Shown: positions 15,388 to 23,855 of the stretch, in pieces
Position numbering within the stretch: the stretch's first letter is position 1
Layout: each line of letters begins with the position of its first letter
From: JAJPKK01 sp963787675
Lineage (GTDB): Bacteria > Pseudomonadota > Alphaproteobacteria > Rhizobiales > Xanthobacteraceae
Assembly (NCBI GenBank): GCA_963787675.1
Contig: CAWBDV010000010.1
Coordinates: 248,001 to 312,000, forward strand
Direction of reading: 5' to 3'
DNA: 64,000 nt
The notes under the pieces: generated by a model
Told to the model about the DNA's origin: nothing
What the model saw: only the letters and a program-made list of their open reading frames with translations
Databases searched by the model: none
Translations under genes and position numbers: made by a program

Positions 15388-15507
15388 CGCGGTCGAGACT
15401 TCCCGTTGTCGCGATTGGAAAGTCGCCTGAAGTGCCCTAAATGTGGCTCACGCGACGTGACGCTCTTGTTCTCCGTTCCTCCGGTCCCGGCGCGGATGAA
15501 AGCGTGA
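15388..15507 (+). pseudogene. Fragment of a zinc-ribbon protein
   Basis: The last 40 residues of a frame read GRDFPLSRLESRLKCPKCGS followed by RDVTLLFSV, the typical C-terminal ribbon of a small rhizobial protein whose first CxxC half should precede it. The upstream sequence in this frame does not look like the missing half. Confidence 0.35.
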
Positions 15508-15511
15508 TTGC

Positions 15512-15751
15512 GTGTTTCTCTATTGGCTCTGTTATCGGCTCGACGGTCGCGTTTCCGTCGTCATCCTTCCAGCGTATTCGCTGATCGCTGCGCGGCTTCG
15601 CGCTTCGCTCGACAAGCTCGACGAGGGCGAGTTCGGCGAGGGGCATGAGCTCGATGAAAAGATGGCGCTGCGCGTCCCCAAGAAGGTCATAGGCAAGAGG
15701 CTGACTCGGCAGGAAGCCGAAAAGCTGTTAGAACGGATTGCCTCCAAGTAG
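15512..15751 (+). CDS. Small hypothetical protein
   Basis: A 79-residue frame starting at GTG 15512. It has a strand-rich first part (YRLDGRVSVVILPAYSLIAARLRA) and a C-terminal helix (LTRQEAEKLLERIASK). This layout resembles short conserved proteins of Bradyrhizobium relatives that I cannot name. The N-terminus is uncertain. It ends 63 bases before the tRNA. Confidence 0.5.
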   Translation: MFLYWLCYRLDGRVSVVILPAYSLIAARLRASLDKLDEGEFGEGHELDEKMALRVPKKVIGKRLTRQEAEKLLERIASK

Positions 15752-15814
15752 ATGCCACACGGATGCCAAACGCAAATCTGAATGGGAGCGTAACTGATTG
15801 ATAATACTAGCGAT

Positions 15815-15891
15815 GGTCCCGTAGCTCAGCCGGATAGAGCAGCGGTTTCCTAAACCGAAGGTCGCATGTTCGAGTCATGCCGGGACCGCCA
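15815..15891 (+). tRNA. tRNA-Arg (anticodon CCT)
   Basis: A 77-base cloverleaf with 7-base-pair acceptor stem (GGTCCCG with CGGGACC), D stem GCTC/GAGC, anticodon loop TTCCTAA giving CCT, T arm GCATG TTCGAGT CATGC and an encoded CCA. tRNA-Arg genes are common integration sites, which fits the integrase remnant in this window. Confidence 0.95.
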
Positions 15892-15982
15892 ATAAAATCA
15901 GCTGCTTAACCCAGCAGCGGACCGGCAACGAATCGAGTTAGGCTCGCCATAGGCTCCGTGGCGCGCGTCTTGATGGACCTCT

Positions 15983-16747
15983 GTGCTGTTGGGGCTTTTA
16001 GGCACTTGCGATGTCGGTCATGGATCGAAGAGACACAAACTGGCGCTGCTGCACATCCCTTTTGAGGCCATCAACGAAGAGCACCTACAGAGGCTAATTG
16101 ACACGCAGGCCTCAGAGACGCTGTACATCGATTACAAGCAACACACGTACGGAACGAACGACGATGCTCGCGCTGAATTTCTCGCCGACGTCTCGTCCTT
16201 CGCAAATACAGCCGGAGGCGATGTTGTTATCGGTGTTGCCGAGAACAACGGCGTTCCAGTCAGTTTCTCACCCTTGACCGGCGATCCGGATGCCGAGCAA
16301 AGGCGTCTGGAAAGTATGGCGCTTGCCGGTTTGGAGCCACGAATTCCGGCGTTGCAGACTAAATCGGTTCGCTTAGCGCAAGGCGGATACGTCCTCTTGG
16401 TTCGCGTGCCGCGTAGCCACAACCCACCGCACAGGATCATTTTCAAAGGCAAGAATTGCTTCCGGGCGCGGAGTTCCGTACGCAAATACGAACCTAACGT
16501 CGAAGAGTTGCGGCGCATGTTCGATGCTGGACCTCAACTTTCAGAGCGCATCCGCAAGCTGCGCATGGAAAGGATCTCCGCAATCTTGGCGGGTGAAACG
16601 CCGGTTCCCAGGAGACCTGTAGCGATGGAACACCGATGCCAGCTGGCACTCCATGTTGTTCCTTTCTCGGCGTTTGATACGGCGACAGCGCCCGTCGCCG
16701 GGTCGGCGCGCCAGCCGGCGTGGAGGGCAAGAGTTTCGGGATGCTGA
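15983..16747 (+). CDS. AlbA_2 (Schlafen-type) putative nucleic-acid-binding/ATP-binding protein, 3' truncated
   Basis: Residues about 40 to 170 form an AlbA_2 domain: LYIDYKQ, ARAEFLADVSSFANTAGGDVVIGV, then LVRVPRSHNPPHRI and the basic FRARSSVRKYEPNVEELRRMF. Proteins of this family normally continue well past VVPFSAFD, but here the natural sequence ends near base 16678 and the last 22 residues are the antisense of a metY fragment. The start is GTG 15983; the real N-terminus could be further in. Family members occur in defence and mobile regions; the role here is unknown and the product is probably non-functional. Confidence 0.75.
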   Translation: MLLGLLGTCDVGHGSKRHKLALLHIPFEAINEEHLQRLIDTQASETLYIDYKQHTYGTNDDARAEFLADVSSFANTAGGDVVIGVAENNGVPVSFSPLTGDPDAEQRRLESMALAGLEPRIPALQTKSVRLAQGGYVLLVRVPRSHNPPHRIIFKGKNCFRARSSVRKYEPNVEELRRMFDAGPQLSERIRKLRMERISAILAGETPVPRRPVAMEHRCQLALHVVPFSAFDTATAPVAGSARQPAWRARVSGC

Positions 16748-16761
16748 GTGTCTGAAGACAT
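16678..16761 (-). pseudogene. 5' fragment of metY (O-acetylhomoserine sulfhydrylase)
   Basis: From ATG 16761, with AGGAGAA ahead, the frame reads MSSDTQHPETLALHAGWRAD then PATGAVAV, the conserved opening of PLP-dependent O-acetylhomoserine sulfhydrylases (LA.HAG...D..TGA...P). The expected PIYQTTSY does not follow; the sequence switches to the antisense of the AlbA_2 gene. So both genes are cut at one junction near 16678. Confidence 0.65.
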
Positions 16762-16828
16762 GGAACGTTTCTCCTGAAATTTCATCCGGAAGGGGAAGTT
16801 CATTACCTGCGCGGGCTCGCAATTATAG

Positions 16829-16858
16829 TTGACAAAAAAGATAGATAAAGAAGATATT
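16829..16858 (+). promoter_or_regulatory. Candidate sigma-70 promoter before the SAM-II element
   Basis: TTGACA at 16829 to 16834, 18 bases, GATATT at 16853 to 16858, in a locally AT-rich patch. Transcription would start just ahead of the riboswitch candidate. The same patch read on the other strand offers a TATAAT that could have served metY. Confidence 0.45.
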
Positions 16859-16879
16859 ATCTTCCGTCGCGCTCTTACG

Positions 16880-16942
16880 AGGGCGGCCGCGGGAATTTGA
16901 TGGAGCAGCTTGCGCCGCGTCACCAATCGCTAAAGCGCCACG
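16880..16942 (+). promoter_or_regulatory. SAM-II (SAM-alpha) riboswitch candidate
   Basis: The stretch has the marks of the short alphaproteobacterial SAM-II aptamer: a P1 stem CGCGG with CCGCG, an AATTTGA loop segment, then GCAGCTTGCGCCGCGTCACC and the 3' AATCGCTAAAGCG that forms the pseudoknot. SAM-II elements normally shut off methionine-synthesis genes. Here the next gene on this strand is a 74-residue unknown protein, so the original target seems lost. Confidence 0.65.
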
Positions 16943-17135
16943 AAGCGTGTTCGTGGGCTCCGACGATATGGAGTTTTGCAATGACGCTTCGTGCCTTGCC
17001 GGCTTTTCCACTGCCGCTTTCCTCCCGCCGGGCGAGCTTCGGTACGACCGGAATGTGTTGGCTCTCGAGCCGCTGAATTCCCGTTCACGCAGCTTGGACA
17101 GCAGCGCCGGTCGAGACCCGGCGGGAGGATTTTTC

Positions 17136-17360
17136 ATGTACGACAGCTATATCATCGAGACACGCAACGGAGCCGCCGGCATCGTCGTCCGCGACGGCAC
17201 GCGCTTTCGCTTCTTCGCAGCCACGACGGCGTTCAGCGACCTCGAAGGCCAGCTCTTCAACACCCCGAAGGTGGCCGAAGCGGCGGCGGTCCGGCACATC
17301 GACCCTAAACGTCCAAAGTTGCCCGACAGCTTCGATCTTGCGCTGCAATGGTCGAGTTGA
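17136..17360 (+). CDS. Conserved small hypothetical protein downstream of the SAM-II element
   Basis: A 74-residue protein from ATG 17136, preceded by GCGGGAGGA. It reads as a small beta-rich domain (YIIETRNGAAGIVVRDGTRF then RFFAATTAFSDLEGQLF) followed by a helix (KVAEAAAVRHI). Similar short proteins occur in Bradyrhizobium relatives, by memory only. The frame is open upstream to 16947, but that part lacks a ribosome site and any domain. Its position behind a SAM-II candidate suggests methionine-linked expression. Confidence 0.6.
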   Translation: MYDSYIIETRNGAAGIVVRDGTRFRFFAATTAFSDLEGQLFNTPKVAEAAAVRHIDPKRPKLPDSFDLALQWSS

Positions 17361-17381
17361 TTCCGACGGCGCCACGCACGC

Positions 17382-17516
17382 GCCAGGACGAGTGCACCCA
17401 GCAGCTTCAAGATCTTGCGCGGCTCAAACGGCATCACCAGGATCGATAGCGGCATCAACAGGGTCAGCCGATAGCCATGCGAGGCCGCGACGAATGCGGG
17501 CGCGATGCCGGGATTA
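17382..17516 (-). pseudogene. Internal fragment of cysK (duplicate of the cysK at 20.4 kb)
   Basis: On the minus strand it translates NPGIAPAFVAASHGYRLTLL, then EPRKILKLLGALVL, matching NTGIALAFVAASRGYRLILV and ERRKILKLLGAELVL of the full gene. DNA identity is high but broken by an insertion of about a dozen bases and several substitutions. No start or ends of the gene are present. Confidence 0.8.
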
Positions 17517-17525
17517 AGGAAGACT

Positions 17526-17765
17526 CGGCTTGATCTGAGGCAACGGCAATTTTTCCAGGCTTCGCTACATCGGATGCCGGGATGCGCTTGGGTGACTTCC
17601 TCGATGCCACCGTCGCATAGTGGGGAGGACATGAAGCGAAAGCGATTTACTGGATTGGCGTAGATTTCATCTGCCAGGGGCTCGAAGAGAGAAATTTATT
17701 GTCTTTATATTTGATCGATTTTATAGAATATAGGGGTTGTCTGCGACAGGGGCGAACATCGATCG
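17526..17765. other. Gene-free leader of the transporter remnant
   Basis: The right half (about 17690 to 17745) is AT-rich for this genome and could hold the promoter of the permease gene. No RNA or repeat seen. Confidence 0.35.
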
Positions 17766-19121
17766 ATGACCGAGGTTGTCACGCCACATCGGGCCACGCC
17801 GAAGCGAGCTCCTAGTATTGCGAAATTGCAGTTCGCGGCAGTGCTAGGCCTTATCATCATTTGGGAAATCGTCACCATCTACGTCGTCGATCCAATCTGG
17901 GTGGCGCGACCAAGCGCGATCGCGGAACGTATCTGGGCTCTGGCAACGACGGGTGACCTGCTGCGGCACGCCAGCTTCACGATCTACCATGCAGTTGCCG
18001 GCCTCGCCCTCAGCGTGGTCATCGGCGTCCCGATCGGTATTCTGTTCGGCTCCTTCAAGACCATCGCGTCGATGTTCGAGACCTTGCTGCTGGGGTTCTA
18101 CAGCCTGCCGCGCATTGCGCTCGCGCCACTGTTCATTCTTTGGTTTGGAATCGGGGAGTTCTCGAAAATCATGATGACTTTTTCGATGGTCGTATTCGTA
18201 GTCATTCTCAATACCTATGAAGGCCTGCGAGGTGTCGATATGGAGCTCGTCGACATGATGAAGGCGATGCGAGCGCCCGCTCATTACACCCTTCGCAAAG
18301 TGCAGCTGCCGACCATCGTGCCGTGGGTGGCGCGGCCGCTTGAGGGGCCGCATTGGGTCGATGATCATCGGCTTGTTCCATCGATCGGTCCGCATCGTCC
18401 ATTTGAGGAAGGCTCTGCAGGCGTCTATCGCGCGTGTGAATGGGGGCAAATCCGCAGATCATACGACAGCAAGCGCGGCGGAGTGATCATCGGAAAACGC
18501 TCTTCCATCGGCATACAGGCGTTGTTTTCCGCACCTGGGTCGCCCTTCACGCATCCACAGACCCTAAAGGATCAGAAGATCGGAGTGACGTTCCACACCG
18601 GGTCGCATTACGCGACGCTGCAAATGCTCGAGGGGTTCGTCAAGCGAGATGAAATCAAGCTCCTCAACGTACCGATGGACGAAGGCTACGAAGCGTTGCT
18701 CGACGGCCGTCTTGCTGCGGTCTCCTTCATGGATCCGTGGATATCCCTGGCCGAAAAAGAAGGGTTTCAGAAGATTATCGAGACCCATTATACGGGCTCC
18801 GAAATCGCGTCGTCCGAAGTCGATCCCAAATCCTGGGCCGCTGCGACACGCGCGCTAACCCGTGCTGTCGAACTCATCAATGCGGACAAGAAAAAGTATG
18901 TGCACTACATCATCGATTCGTTGCCGGAAAAATATCGTGGGCGGCTGACGCGCGATGACGTCCATTTGCCGCGGCTGCGCTATGTCGATCCCTCGCCCTA
19001 CACGCGCGAGGAGTTCGAGCAAACGTTCGAATGGCTCGTCAGCTGGGGCCTCGTCAACGCGGACAAGCCTTTCGACGCCTTGGTGGACAATCGTACTCCC
19101 AATGCCGCTGCTGCGGCCTGA
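17766..19121 (+). pseudogene. Chimera of ABC permease (SsuC/TauC type) and C-terminal part of a substrate-binding protein
   Basis: Residues 1 to about 188 are the first two thirds of a sulfonate/nitrate/taurine-type permease, with spans at about 22 to 40, 75 to 95, 115 to 135 and the EAA-like MELVDMMKAMRAPAHYTLRKV. After PTIVPWV the frame continues, but the sequence is out of register: the +1 frame still reads LRGRIGSMIIGLF of the permease. From about residue 245 it becomes the second half of an NMT1/SsuA-like binding protein (KDQKIGVTFHTGSHYATLQM, AAVSFMDPW). The 451-codon open frame is an accident of an internal deletion; no working product is expected. Confidence 0.75.
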
Positions 19122-19205
19122 AAACGCGAGGCGACCGTCGGCGATTTGGCCGACGGACTAGGCGGGGGCGCGCCGTCGCGCGCCTAGCAGTATGAGGGCA
19201 TCGAG

Positions 19206-20211
19206 ATGAGCGTCAGTGTCATTCGCGGGAATGGCTTTCAGCGATCGGCGCGCCGCGACCGCAGGCCCAGCGTGGCACTCCTGTTCGCGCTCGTGCTGAG
19301 CATGGCCGGAATTTCCGGCAAAGCCTCCGCCGAAACGACACTGACGCTCGGAGTCGCGGGCTTTTACGAAGGCCACCTGCCGCTCGAGCTTGCCACCCGT
19401 GAGGGTTATTTCCGCGAAGCAGGAATCAAGGTCGATTACCTGATGTTTCGCGGCGGCTCGCCGGCCGTTCAAGCGTTCGTGGGCGGTAGCGTCGATTTCT
19501 GTATTTGCGCCGGTGATCACGTCGTGCGTCTTAACCACAAGGGATTCGATGCCCGTGTCCTGTCCGGCCTCGATGAGTATCACGGCAGCGTGCTTCTCGC
19601 CCTCGCGGCGTCCGGGATCACCGATGTTGCGTCTCTGCGTGGCAAGAGACTTGGGATGACTGCTCCCGGGAGTTACAGCGACAACACGCTGCGCTGGGCG
19701 CTCCGTAAATCCGGGATCGGATCCGCAACGAGATGTCGAAATTCTCGGGATTGGAGATGGCTCGGCGATGCGGGCCGCATTGGAAACGCATCAGATCGAT
19801 GCAGGAACAGTGAATACCATCGATGCTGTGCAACTTGATCCGACGAAATTTCAAACGGTCGTTGATTGGCGCGGCATCAATTATGCAGCGCTGTTGGTGA
19901 TCGGCCGGCAGACATGGGTGGACGCCAACAAAGATATAGCCCGCCGGTTTGTCGCCGCGCTCACGCGAGCGCAGCGACAGATTCAATCCGACCCGGAGTC
20001 GACGATACCAACAATAAAAGCGATGTATCCGAAGTTCAGCGACGAGATGGCGCATGATTTTGCCGCCTCGGCTGTTCGGAGGCTGTCGAAGGATGACTCC
20101 GTTTCGGAGTCGGCGTGGCAGGGCATGCTCGCCATCCTCAAGTCGTCCGACCCGGACGTCTCGCAAATCGAACTCGGGAAAGTTGACTTGCACGCGAGGC
20201 TACTCAAGTAG
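19206..20211 (+). pseudogene. ABC substrate-binding protein (NitT/TauT, SsuA-like), frameshifted
   Basis: A signal peptide (residues about 20 to 43, ending ASAE) leads into a periplasmic binding fold: TLGVAGFYEGHLPLELATREGYF, FRGGSPAVQAFVGGSVDFCI, LRGKRLGMTAPGSYSDNTLR. The second half is in the next frame (MRAALETHQIDAGTVNTIDA to the end). Removing one G at 19719 or 19720 rejoins them as SGIDPQRDVEILGIGDGSAM. It follows the permease chimera by 84 bases, so one uptake operon for an organosulfur or similar anion is likely ancestral. Confidence 0.75.
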
Positions 20212-20445
20212 ACTAAGTGCTTCGGCGGCGGCTGCGGCGGCATGATGATGGAAAACAAAGTGGTATCGGCATTTAATGCGCCGCACCACGGCGTGCAAAC
20301 TGGTTGAATGAACGGCGGGCAATGTACTGGCCCGCGAATGCTAGACAGACTCGGCTGTTTTGAAGCTTGCTGGTCTTAGGCAGTCTTCAAAAAGAATCAG
20401 GTGCGACATTACGCGAGGTACGGCGCCCGTATGACGGGCCTGTCG

Positions 20446-21462
20446 TCAGATCTCCTCGAACAGGGCGGTCGACAGGTAGCGCTCGGCAAAGGAGGGCAGG
20501 ATGACGACGATGTTCTTGCCGCTCATCCGCGGCCGTTTGCCAAGCTCAAGAGCGGCAGCAACGGCCGCTCCCGACGAGATGCCGGCGAGAATGCCTTCCT
20601 GCCGGGCGAGCGCCCGCGCGGTCTCAAGCGCCATTTCGCTTGAGATCGTGATGACGTCGTCGATGACGGAGCGATCGAGCACGTCGGGAATGAAGCCGGC
20701 ACCGATGCCCTGAATGCGATGCGGGCCCGGCTTGCCGCCCGAGAGCACCGGGCTTTCCTTCGGCTCGACCGCGATGACGCGTAGCGAGCGCTTTCTCGGC
20801 TTGAGTACCTGCCCGACGCCGGTGATGGTGCCACCCGTTCCGACGCCTGCCACGAAGAAATCGATCTCGCCGCCGGTGTCGTTCCAGATCTCCTCAGCCG
20901 TTGTTCGGCGGTGAATCTCCGGATTGGCGAGATTCTTGAACTGCTGTGGCATGACGGCATTGCGGGTGCTTCGCACCAGCTCTTCGGCCTTCTCGATCGC
21001 GCCGCGCATGCCAATAGCCGCAGGCGTCAGGACGAGTTCCGCACCCAGCAGCTTCAGGATCTTACGCCGCTCCATCGACATCGAATCCGGCATCACCAGG
21101 ATCAGCCGATAGCCGCGCGAGGCCGCCACGAATGCGAGCGCGATGCCGGTATTGCCGGAGGTCGGTTCGACCAGCACGGTCTCCGGTCCGACGCGGCCAG
21201 ACCGTTCCATGTCGTCGATCATGGCAACGCCGATGCGATCCTTCACGCTCGCCGCCGGACTGAGAAACTCGAGCTTCGCGAGAATATTCGCCTTGACGCC
21301 GTGCGCCTCCGGCAACCGACGTAGCTGAACGATGGGCGTGTTGCCGATCGCCTGCGTGATCGATTCAAACACCCGTCCGCGACCCGCATGGAGAGCGGAC
21401 TTTGCACGAGGGGCAGTTGATTTCGCGCGCGATGCGGCAGGAGACGATTTCGCGACGGGCAT
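20446..21462 (-). CDS. cysK: Cysteine synthase A
   Basis: Makes L-cysteine from O-acetylserine and sulfide with PLP. About 338 residues from ATG 21462 (AGAGGTG ahead); a further ATG at 21519 is possible but has no ribosome site. The first 25 residues are an Ala/Ser/Lys-rich extension. The PLP lysine lies in SVKDRIG, the phosphate loop is GVGTGGTITG, and the substrate loop is EPTSGNTGIALA. The C-terminal FAERYLSTALF is the usual cysK end. It is the intact parent of the fragment at 17.4 kb and lies beside other sulfur genes. Confidence 0.93.
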   Translation of the reverse strand: MPVAKSSPAASRAKSTAPRAKSALHAGRGRVFESITQAIGNTPIVQLRRLPEAHGVKANILAKLEFLSPAASVKDRIGVAMIDDMERSGRVGPETVLVEPTSGNTGIALAFVAASRGYRLILVMPDSMSMERRKILKLLGAELVLTPAAIGMRGAIEKAEELVRSTRNAVMPQQFKNLANPEIHRRTTAEEIWNDTGGEIDFFVAGVGTGGTITGVGQVLKPRKRSLRVIAVEPKESPVLSGGKPGPHRIQGIGAGFIPDVLDRSVIDDVITISSEMALETARALARQEGILAGISSGAAVAAALELGKRPRMSGKNIVVILPSFAERYLSTALFEEI

Positions 21463-21649
21463 GGGCACCTCTGGGTTGGAGGATGCGTCCACACGGCAAG
21501 CCGGCGGAATGCAACCCATTTAGCACGGTATCAGCGTTCGTGCAGCCCATCGTGGAGGTGCTCGTTCAGAGGAGCAAGGAGGAAGTCGATGATGCGCCGG
21601 CCGCCGGTGAGAATCTCGGCTTTTTGATTTCCGGGCCCTAGCCGAAATC

Positions 21650-22105
21650 TCACAACACTCGGGCAGGCGGTCCGCGATAGACGAGAACGGGGACAGTGCT
21701 GTGGGTGAGCACTTTCACCGTCTCGCTGCCTAACACGATCGCCGCAATGCCGCGCCGTCCGTGCGACGCCATCACGATCAGGTCGCAGCCTCTCGCTTTT
21801 GCTGTATCGATGATCGCTTGGTAGGGATGCTCGTGCTCGACATGGATCGTCTCGCATTTTACGCTGGCCCTCGCGGCATCCTTCACCTGATCGAGACATT
21901 TCGCCGCGAACGCCGTCATCCGCTTCTTGTATGACTCCGGAGTGTCCTCGATCATGGCGGAATCCAGCGTATAGGTATGGAAAGGCACCGTCACTGTAAT
22001 CGCGGTGACATCGGCGTTGACCGCTTTGGCCAGGGAAATTCCGTAGGTCACAGCTTCCTTGGACAAATCGGAGCCGTCGGTGGGGATGAGAATATGCTTG
22101 TACAT
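21650..22105 (-). CDS. Universal stress protein, single UspA domain
   Basis: A 151-residue protein starting MYKHILIPTDGSDLS, with the ATP-binding GRRGIAAIVLGSETVKVL signature (G-2x-G-9x-G-S type) and VMASHG before it, so it should bind ATP. GGAGG stands six bases before ATG 22105. A near-FNR/FixK site (TTGATTTGCCTCAA) at 22213 lies 108 bases upstream, suggesting oxygen-responsive expression as for many Usp genes in this group. Confidence 0.92.
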   Translation of the reverse strand: MYKHILIPTDGSDLSKEAVTYGISLAKAVNADVTAITVTVPFHTYTLDSAMIEDTPESYKKRMTAFAAKCLDQVKDAARASVKCETIHVEHEHPYQAIIDTAKARGCDLIVMASHGRRGIAAIVLGSETVKVLTHSTVPVLVYRGPPARVL

Positions 22106-22212
22106 CAATTGCCTCCATCTGCCAGGTTGAAGGGCCGGAAAATTAATCCGGGCTTGGGTTGGCAGGGCTGCAACCCGAGATGTTTCATTAGTCGCGAAGC
22201 GGCTGCCGTTTA

Positions 22213-22226
22213 TTGATTTGCCTCAA
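22213..22226. promoter_or_regulatory. Near-consensus FNR/FixK box
   Basis: TTGATTTGCCTCAA differs by one base from TTGAT-N4-ATCAA. It lies upstream of the UspA gene that starts at 22105. Confidence 0.45.
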
Positions 22227-22270
22227 CCCAGGCCACTCAAAGTGTTGGCACGTATAATCGCGCGTCCGTT

Positions 22271-22546
22271 TCAAGCCTTTGGCTTGCTCACAAAGCCAAA
22301 ATAGAAGCAGAGTAGGAAGAGGATGGAATGGACGATGGAGCGGGCACCGCTGATCTGAGGTGTTTCGACAAAACTTGTTCCCAACAGCGGCACCGAAACA
22401 TCGGCGAGATGTAAATAGAACAAAGTGCCCGCCGACACGAAGAACGCACCGGCCAGAAATTTGCGAACGTCCCTGTATCGCCAAGCCAAATAGAGGCTTC
22501 CGACCGCCATAAAGACGCCTGCGGTGACGTAGAGGGCGATGATCAT
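22271..22546 (-). CDS. Small hypothetical membrane protein
   Basis: A 91-residue protein with three predicted spans at about 2 to 20, 30 to 47 and 68 to 86, and an RYRDVRK loop between the first two. AGGACGAACGC precedes ATG 22546. It follows pobA on the same strand after 76 bases and may be at the end of that transcript. Not recognised. Confidence 0.6.
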   Translation of the reverse strand: MIIALYVTAGVFMAVGSLYLAWRYRDVRKFLAGAFFVSAGTLFYLHLADVSVPLLGTSFVETPQISGARSIVHSILFLLCFYFGFVSKPKA

Positions 22547-22622
22547 GCGTTCGTCCTATCATCGCCCGTTGCAGCGCATCTGGGCCGATTGGCGCCTTAC
22601 GATAGGATTTCGGGGACAGCCG

Positions 22623-23792
22623 TCAAAAGAATGGCAGCCCGACGTAATTCTCCGCGAATGCTGTTGCGGCCGGGCGCGACTTGAAAAGGTAGTCAAGCTC
22701 GGCGATCTGCATTTTCGCGTCGAACGGATTGTCCGGAAATGTGTGCATCAGCATCGTCATCCACCAGGAAAAACGTTCGGCTTTCCACACACGGGCGAGC
22801 GCGCGGCTTGAGTAGTGATCGAGGCCTGCCGCCGAGTTTTCCTTGTAGTGCTCCGCGAGCGCGTGTGAGAGGTAGCGCACATCGCTCGCTGCGAGGTTAA
22901 GGCCCTTGGCGCCGGTGGGCGGAACGATGTGGGCCGAATCGCCTGCGAGGAACAGGTGGCCGAAGCGGATCGGCTCCGCAACGAAGCTGCGCAGCGGCGC
23001 GATGCTTTTTTCGAGCGATGGACCTGTGACGAGGCGATCGCGGGCTTCGTCGTCGAGCCGCAGCCGCAGCTCGTCCCAAAAGCGCTCGTCCGGCCAGGCA
23101 TCGACATCCTCGGCAAGACTGCACTGGAGGTAATAGCGGCTGCGCGTCGGCGAGCGCATCGAGCACAGCGCGAAGCCAAGCTCGTGGCGCACGTAGATCA
23201 GCTCCTTGGAGACCGGCGGCGTGTCGGACAGGAGCCCGAGCCACCCGAATGGATAGACCCGCTCGTAATTCTTAAGCGCGCTCGACGGGATGGTCTTGCG
23301 GCTGGTGCCGTGGAAGCCGTCGCAGCCGGCAATGAAATCGCATTCGAGCTGGTGGTCCTTGCCGTCGGCACGGTACGTCACCCGCGGCTTGCCGCCGGCA
23401 ATGTCGTGCAGCTCTACGTCATAGGCGGAGTAGACCGTAGGCAAACTCGCGCCCGCGCGGCCGTCCATCAAATCCTTGGTGACCTCCGTCTGCCCGTAGA
23501 CCATGACGGTCTTGCCGGTCAGCTCCTTGAAATCGACCCGATGCCGTACGCCTTCGACGCAGAGCTGCGTTCCGTCGTGCACGAGGCCGTCGCGATGCAT
23601 GCGGGCACCGACGCCGGCCTCGTCGATCAGATCGACCGCGACCTGCTCGATAACGCCGGCGCGGATGCGGCTGAGCACATACTCGGGCGTGTGCCGCTCG
23701 AGAACGATGTTGTCGATGTCGTACTTATGCAGCAGCTGGCCAAGGAGCAGGCCGGCGGGGCCAGCGCCGATGATTGCGACTTGAGTTTGCAT
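22623..23792 (-). CDS. pobA: 4-hydroxybenzoate 3-monooxygenase
   Basis: Flavoprotein hydroxylase that turns 4-hydroxybenzoate into protocatechuate using NADPH and oxygen. 389 residues, the standard length. The FAD GAGPAGLLLG motif is at residues 9 to 18, the DG motif is CDFIAGCDGFHGTSR, and the second FAD motif is LFLAGDSAHIVPPTGAKGLNLA. It is the last clear enzyme gene of the aromatic operon, 63 bases after the VOC gene. No pcaGH or lig genes for the product are in this window. Confidence 0.95.
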   Translation of the reverse strand: MQTQVAIIGAGPAGLLLGQLLHKYDIDNIVLERHTPEYVLSRIRAGVIEQVAVDLIDEAGVGARMHRDGLVHDGTQLCVEGVRHRVDFKELTGKTVMVYGQTEVTKDLMDGRAGASLPTVYSAYDVELHDIAGGKPRVTYRADGKDHQLECDFIAGCDGFHGTSRKTIPSSALKNYERVYPFGWLGLLSDTPPVSKELIYVRHELGFALCSMRSPTRSRYYLQCSLAEDVDAWPDERFWDELRLRLDDEARDRLVTGPSLEKSIAPLRSFVAEPIRFGHLFLAGDSAHIVPPTGAKGLNLAASDVRYLSHALAEHYKENSAAGLDHYSSRALARVWKAERFSWWMTMLMHTFPDNPFDAKMQIAELDYLFKSRPAATAFAENYVGLPFF

Positions 23793-23855
23793 AACTCATG
23801 GCTCCTGTTTGCGCCCGCTTGGACTGTAGCCCTCGGCCGTTCGGGGAGGAAGTTG

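Noticed and set aside
15861..15891. tRNA 3' end as one half of a direct-repeat attachment pair within the window
   Set aside because: I found no second copy of the T-arm and acceptor sequence near the integrase or elsewhere here.
16823..17137. 104-codon minus-strand frame across the SAM-II region
   Set aside because: Low-complexity Ser/Arg/Ala content with no start signal; it mirrors the riboswitch and leader.
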